Below, in pieces: positions 59,133-64,000 of a DNA stretch of 64,000 nucleotides. Source of the DNA: Bacteroidia bacterium (GTDB lineage Bacteria; Bacteroidota; Bacteroidia; Flavobacteriales; Flavobacteriaceae); the NCBI GenBank assembly GCA_030427865.1, contig JAUICK010000001.1:186001-250000 (forward strand), read 5' to 3'. The notes below the pieces were generated by a model. It was not told the DNA's origin. It worked only from the letters and a program-made list of their open reading frames with translations, and did not search any database. The number at the start of each line of letters is the position of its first letter. The stretch's first letter is position 1. A program made the translations under genes and the position numbers.

Positions 59133-60116
59133 TTAACTTTTTAGGTTTTTAGATTTTTTTTCATACTTCTTTTCTTCTTTATAGTTTCCTAAACCTTTGT
59201 AAGATTTTGCCATTTCTTGGTAGAAGTTAGCTTCCATTTGGTCTTCTATTACAAAATCGATACCATTCTTTAATGTTGCTAACGCTTTTTTATACTTTTT
59301 CTGATAATTTAGAGCTTTCCCTTTTATTAAATACACAAAGGGTTGCGCAGGAAAAAGTTTAATGCCAATATCTGCATATTTTAAAAGTTCGTTAGTATCG
59401 TTTTCTGACTCTTTTAAAATTTGCTTTAAAAGCGTGTAAGATTTATTGGTTTTAAATTGATTTTTTAAAGAAATAGAAGTATTGGTTTTTTCTTCAGTTA
59501 CAGACTTTCCTTTTCGTTTTTCTAAGCTTGTTTTTAATCTTTTAAGATTTACAGAAAGAGAGTTATCTGCTTCCATATCATTCATTACAGAAACTGCTTT
59601 TTTATATTCTCTATTCTGCAAGTATAACCTTACCAGTAAACTTCTTTCTTTAGGGTATTTAGCAACTAATTTTTGTTGAACAAGAATAGCTTCTTTATAA
59701 TTTCTTGTTTTACTATAAATTTTTACCAAATGCTTCTGCATCCATACATTATTGGGTTCTTTATCTAAAGCTCTTCGTATATATTCTTTTGCAAGTAAAG
59801 TATGGTTAAGGTGAAAGTAATTTTTAGAAAATTCAAAAAAGACTGAAGCATCGTTTGCTAAAATCTGATTACAACTTTCTAAATTTTCTATAGCTTTTTG
59901 ATAATTTCCTATTGATTTTTGGGATAAAGCTTTAAAAAAAAACTGCTGAAATTTTAATTCTTTTTCTTCTGTTAAATCTTTAGCTTCTGGAATACTGTCT
60001 TGACTAAAACTACTAAATGAAAAAAGAATAAATATCAAAGGCAAAAGAGACAACTTTATGTTTTTAAATTGCCTCACTTTTCTTACTTCTTGTTTCTTTA
60101 TTCTTTTATCTATCAT
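59133..60116 (-). CDS. Tetratricopeptide-repeat protein
   Basis: Multiple TPR-like units, signal peptide FILFSFSSFSQ. Confidence 0.85.
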   Translation of the reverse strand: MIDKRIKKQEVRKVRQFKNIKLSLLPLIFILFSFSSFSQDSIPEAKDLTEEKELKFQQFFFKALSQKSIGNYQKAIENLESCNQILANDASVFFEFSKNYFHLNHTLLAKEYIRRALDKEPNNVWMQKHLVKIYSKTRNYKEAILVQQKLVAKYPKERSLLVRLYLQNREYKKAVSVMNDMEADNSLSVNLKRLKTSLEKRKGKSVTEEKTNTSISLKNQFKTNKSYTLLKQILKESENDTNELLKYADIGIKLFPAQPFVYLIKGKALNYQKKYKKALATLKNGIDFVIEDQMEANFYQEMAKSYKGLGNYKEEKKYEKKSKNLKS

Positions 60117-61133
60117 TTATGTTAATTCGGTATAATCGCCAATACTAACAGAAGTATATTTGCCATTATATTTTGCATAATTGCCAATCATAGCATTATC
60201 TAAATCTGCATTTAAAATTTCTACATTAGATTGAATTAATGAATTTGTTATGGTAGAATCTTCTACAATGCTATTTGCTCCAATAGAAACATATGGGCCT
60301 ATTTTGGCGTTGTTTAAAATAACGTTTTCTCCAATAAAACAAGGTTGAATTATTTCAGAATTATTTAATACAACATCATCAGAAACTAAATTATTTCCAG
60401 CTTCATGCTCAAAAGTTAACACTTGTTTATTAGTATCTACAGTTGGGTCTTTCTTACCACAATCCATCCAAGCATCAACGGTTCCTGGTAGAAATTTTGC
60501 ACCTTGTTGTTTTAAAGACTCTAAAACATTAGTTAGTTGGTATTCTCCACCTTCGCGTAAATCATTATCAATTAAATGCTTAATTTCTTCACGAACTTTG
60601 TTACCATCTTTAAAATAATAAATTCCGATAATAGCTAAATCAGACACAAAATCTTTAGGTTTTTCGACAAAATCAGTTATGTAACCTTCCTTTAATTTAA
60701 CAACTCCAAATGCACTTGGGTCATTTACTTGTTTTACCCAAATTGCACCATCTGCATTGGCATCTAACTTAAAATCTGCTTTAAACAAAGTATCTGCAAA
60801 CGCAACAACACAAGGACCACTTAGAGATTCTTTTGCACAATAAATCGCATGAGCTGTACCTAAAGCTTCTTCTTGAACATAAACAGAGCCTTTTGCTCCT
60901 AATTCTCCTGCAATTTTTATTAATTTAGATGAAGTATCTGCTGGAAAACCTTTTTCAGATGGTCCTATAATAAAAGCTATTTCTTCAATTTTCTGATTTA
61001 CAACAGAAGTAATATCCTCTACCAAACGTTGTACAATTGGTTTACCTGCAATTACGGTTAAAGGTTTTGGAACCGTTAGTGTATGGGGTCTTAAACGAGA
61101 CCCAATTCCTGCCATTGGCACTATTATTCTCAT
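60117..61133 (-). CDS. Sugar nucleotidyltransferase with left-handed beta-helix segment
   Basis: MRIIVPMAGIGSRLRPHTLTVPKPLTVIAGKPIVQRLVEDI; hexapeptide-like C-terminus. Confidence 0.9.
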   Translation of the reverse strand: MRIIVPMAGIGSRLRPHTLTVPKPLTVIAGKPIVQRLVEDITSVVNQKIEEIAFIIGPSEKGFPADTSSKLIKIAGELGAKGSVYVQEEALGTAHAIYCAKESLSGPCVVAFADTLFKADFKLDANADGAIWVKQVNDPSAFGVVKLKEGYITDFVEKPKDFVSDLAIIGIYYFKDGNKVREEIKHLIDNDLREGGEYQLTNVLESLKQQGAKFLPGTVDAWMDCGKKDPTVDTNKQVLTFEHEAGNNLVSDDVVLNNSEIIQPCFIGENVILNNAKIGPYVSIGANSIVEDSTITNSLIQSNVEILNADLDNAMIGNYAKYNGKYTSVSIGDYTELT

Positions 61134-61216
61134 ATCTTTTTTTATCTGTAATACAAGTGCAATATAGCACTAATTAAGAAATGTAAAAACTACAATTAAG
61201 TTTTACTTCTAATCTC

Positions 61217-61280
61217 CTCACTGAAAACGGTGAGAAAACTCACTGTTTTCAGTGAGGTCTTTTTTTCACCATTTTCAGTG
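61217..61280 (+). promoter_or_regulatory. Operator-like array: three CAC-N8-GTG boxes
   Basis: CACTGAAAACGGTG 61219-61232, CACTGTTTTCAGTG 61241-61254, CACCATTTTCAGTG 61267-61280; box 1 is inverted relative to boxes 2 and 3. Confidence 0.65.
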
Positions 61281-61281
61281 A

Positions 61282-61312
61282 TTGCGAAATTCTCAATTTT
61301 TTAATACGTTTG
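61282..61312 (+). promoter_or_regulatory. Promoter for S8 peptidase, TTG-N20-TACGTTTG
   Basis: TTG 61282-61284, TACGTTTG 61305-61312. Confidence 0.65.
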
Positions 61313-61474
61313 TAAGGTATTTTATAAAATTTTATGTTTTTTTAATAAAAAAATTAATTATTCACCTAAAACTTCCAGCATTTATGAATCACCTTTTTGC
61401 CTTATCGTTTGGGCAAATTAAATAAAAAGCGAATTCAATTCAAATAAATACTAATCTAATAACTACAAAAACAA

Positions 61475-64000
61475 ATGAAAAAAAGTTACTTAATTAAATT
61501 CCTAACTTTAGGAATATTCTTGTCATTTACTTTTAGTTTTAATGCACAAACAAAAAAAGAGTTAAAAAAAATTAAAGGAAAGTACGATTTACAAAAACTC
61601 GATTATCTAAAGAAAGAATTTAATCAAAAAGCAACAGCCGAAAAAGCAAAAGCATTACAATTGGCTAAATTAAATAATTGGCCAACAATCATTAAAAAAG
61701 ATGGTAAATATGCAGAAATACAAAAAATAATTAATGGTAAACCAATTTATTATACAACTTTTAATATAGACGCAGCTAAATCAACAAGAACAAATCACTT
61801 AAATAATGGTGGTTCATTGGGTCTAAACTTAAATGGACAAAATATGACTGCTTATGTTTGGGATGGAGGTATTGCAAGAGCATCACATCAAGAATATGAT
61901 GGCGCAGGCGGATCTAATAGGTTTTCTGTAGGAGATGGATCTTCTACTCTAAATTTCCATGCTGCACACGTAACAGGTACCATTATAGCTTCTGGAGTTC
62001 AAGCAAATGCAAAAGGAATGGCTCCTCATGCAAGTGCTATCGGAAACGACTGGAATAATGATCTTGCAGAGGCAACTACAGCAGCAGGTAATGGAATGTT
62101 AGTTTCTAATCATTCTTATGGTTTTTCTGCTAGAAACCCTAACACAGGGCAAGCTTGGTTGCCAGATTACTATTTTGGAGGCTACATAGAAGAATCAAGA
62201 GGCTGGGATAATTTAATGTTTAATGCTCCAAATTATTTAATGGTTGTTGCAGCTGGTAATGATGGAAATGATAATTCTGCAAATGGAGCTCCATTAAATG
62301 GAAATTCTTCCTATGATAAATTAACAGGACATTCTACTTCAAAAAATAATTTAGTTGTTGCAAATGCACAAGATGCAAATATTGATGCTAATGGCAACCT
62401 TATATCTGTTACTATTAATAGTAGTAGTAGTGAAGGTCCAACAGACGATTTAAGAATTAAACCAGACATTACTGGTAATGGAACAGGAGTTTATTCTACT
62501 TACCATAATAGCGACTCAGCTTACAATAGTATTAGCGGAACATCAATGGCATCACCAAATGTTGCAGGAACCTTATTGTTATTACAACAACATGCTAATA
62601 GTGTTAATGGTTCTTATATGAGGGCTGCAACACTTAAAGGTCTTGCATTACATACAGCAGATGATGCAGGAACTAATGGCCCAGATGCAATTTTTGGTTG
62701 GGGACTTTTAAATGCAAAAAAAGCAGCTGAAGCAATTACTCAAAATGGAAATGAATCTAAAATTGAAGAACTTACATTAACCTCTGGTCAGACTTATCAA
62801 ATTACTGTAGATTCTGATGGAGTGAATAATTTAATAGCTTCTATATCTTGGACAGATCGTCCAGGAACAGCAAACACTATTGTTAATAATTCTAATGCTG
62901 TATTGGTAAACGATTTAGACGTTAGAGTTACTAAAGGAGCTACAACACATAATCCTTGGAGATTAACAGGTATTACTACAAATGGAAAAGGAGACAATAT
63001 TGTAGACCCTTTTGAAAGGGTTGATGTCCCTGAAGCTTCAGGTACTTACACAATTACTGTTACCCACAAAGGTTCTTTAACAGGAGGAAGCCAAAATTTC
63101 TCTTTAATAGTTACAGGATTATCTGGAACACCTATTGTTTGTAACGCAACTGTTCCAACTGGAGTCAGCACAACTAATGTTTCTGCATCAGGAGCAACAA
63201 TTGGTTGGGATACTGTAACAGCTGCAACATATGATGTACGTTACAGAGTATCTGGAACTTCTACTTGGATAACTAACACCGTTAATGGAACTTCAACAGT
63301 ATTAAGTGGATTATCTGCTAACACTTCTTATGAAGTACAAGTTCGCAGTAAATGTTCTTCAGGAAACTCAGCATACAGTACATCAGCAAACTTTACAACT
63401 CCAGAAGTTCAATTAAATTATTGTGCATCTAATGGAAATGATGTTTCTGATGAATATATTAGTAGAGTACAAATAGAAACAATAAATAATACCTCTGGAG
63501 CTTCTTCAAGCGGTTATGCAGATTATTCTTCAATTTCTACTAATTTAACAAAAGGAAACTCTTCTACAATAACCATTACTCCTACTTGGACAGGAACTAT
63601 TTATAATGAAGGTTACGCTGTTTTTATTGATTATAATAAAGACGGAGATTTTGATGATAGCGGAGAAACTGTCTGGACGCAATCTGCTTCTAAAACAACT
63701 CCTGTAACTGGATCATTTACTATACCAACATCATCAATTACTGGTCAAACAAGAATGCGTGTTGTTATGCAATACAATGCAGTTCCTTCTGCATGTGGTT
63801 CTTATAATTATGGTGAAACAGAAGATTACACAGTAAATATAGTTAGTGGAGCTGCAGATGCAACTGCACCAGTAATTACATTAAACGGGGCTTCAACAAT
63901 AAATCTAACTGTTGGAGACTCTTTTACAGACCCAGGAGCAACTGCAACTGATAATGTAGATGGAAATATTTCTGCAAATATTGTTGTAACAGGTTCAGTT
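61475..64000 (+). CDS. Secreted S8 subtilisin-like serine peptidase with FN3, GEVED and DUF5011-like domains, partial (runs off right edge)
   Basis: MKKSYLIKFLTLGIFLSFTFSFNAQ; VWDGGIARASHQEY, HAAHVTGTIIASG, SISGTSMASPNVAGTLLLL; C-terminal adhesive domains; no stop in window. Confidence 0.93.
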   Translation, partial: MKKSYLIKFLTLGIFLSFTFSFNAQTKKELKKIKGKYDLQKLDYLKKEFNQKATAEKAKALQLAKLNNWPTIIKKDGKYAEIQKIINGKPIYYTTFNIDAAKSTRTNHLNNGGSLGLNLNGQNMTAYVWDGGIARASHQEYDGAGGSNRFSVGDGSSTLNFHAAHVTGTIIASGVQANAKGMAPHASAIGNDWNNDLAEATTAAGNGMLVSNHSYGFSARNPNTGQAWLPDYYFGGYIEESRGWDNLMFNAPNYLMVVAAGNDGNDNSANGAPLNGNSSYDKLTGHSTSKNNLVVANAQDANIDANGNLISVTINSSSSEGPTDDLRIKPDITGNGTGVYSTYHNSDSAYNSISGTSMASPNVAGTLLLLQQHANSVNGSYMRAATLKGLALHTADDAGTNGPDAIFGWGLLNAKKAAEAITQNGNESKIEELTLTSGQTYQITVDSDGVNNLIASISWTDRPGTANTIVNNSNAVLVNDLDVRVTKGATTHNPWRLTGITTNGKGDNIVDPFERVDVPEASGTYTITVTHKGSLTGGSQNFSLIVTGLSGTPIVCNATVPTGVSTTNVSASGATIGWDTVTAATYDVRYRVSGTSTWITNTVNGTSTVLSGLSANTSYEVQVRSKCSSGNSAYSTSANFTTPEVQLNYCASNGNDVSDEYISRVQIETINNTSGASSSGYADYSSISTNLTKGNSSTITITPTWTGTIYNEGYAVFIDYNKDGDFDDSGETVWTQSASKTTPVTGSFTIPTSSITGQTRMRVVMQYNAVPSACGSYNYGETEDYTVNIVSGAADATAPVITLNGASTINLTVGDSFTDPGATATDNVDGNISANIVVTGSV

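Overview
This window is a low-GC chromosomal segment from the Bacteroidota, most likely a Polaribacter-like Flavobacteriaceae. The taxon is inferred from TAnnTTTG promoters, type IX secretion (T9SS) tails, gldD/gldE and mutY-ssb-gld synteny. It is almost entirely core genome: branched-chain amino acid genes (leuA, leuB, ilvD, partial ilvB), the thrABC operon, a very large T9SS-type secreted protein with TSP3-like calcium repeats, tRNA-Gln, a GT117/DUF2723 membrane protein, polA, Sua5, truB-uppP-DUF3098-ftsX, a TonB receptor/DUF5689/endonuclease locus, rne/rng, hup, mutY-ssb-gldE-gldD, dprA, a LytTR regulator, M23 peptidase/DUF4292/TPR/nucleotidyltransferase genes, and a partial S8 serine peptidase. 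I saw no CRISPR array, rRNA, prophage or transposase. The most interesting signals are mostly outside the ORF track: (1) a short Ile/Val-rich leader peptide plus intrinsic terminator upstream of ilvD, which looks like an attenuator; (2) a Thr/Ile-rich leader peptide, MRTIIRTTTTITL, upstream of thrA; (3) a 5' leader of rne/rng with three consecutive perfect stem-loops; (4) an unannotated 29-aa extremely basic ORF between hup and rne; (5) a triple CAC-N8-GTG operator-like array directly upstream of a consensus Bacteroidetes promoter for the S8 peptidase; (6) a single-base frame break in a homopolymer that splits one giant secreted protein into two ORFs; (7) an ~89-nt folded element after thrC. 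All calls come from reading the sequence; no database search was run.
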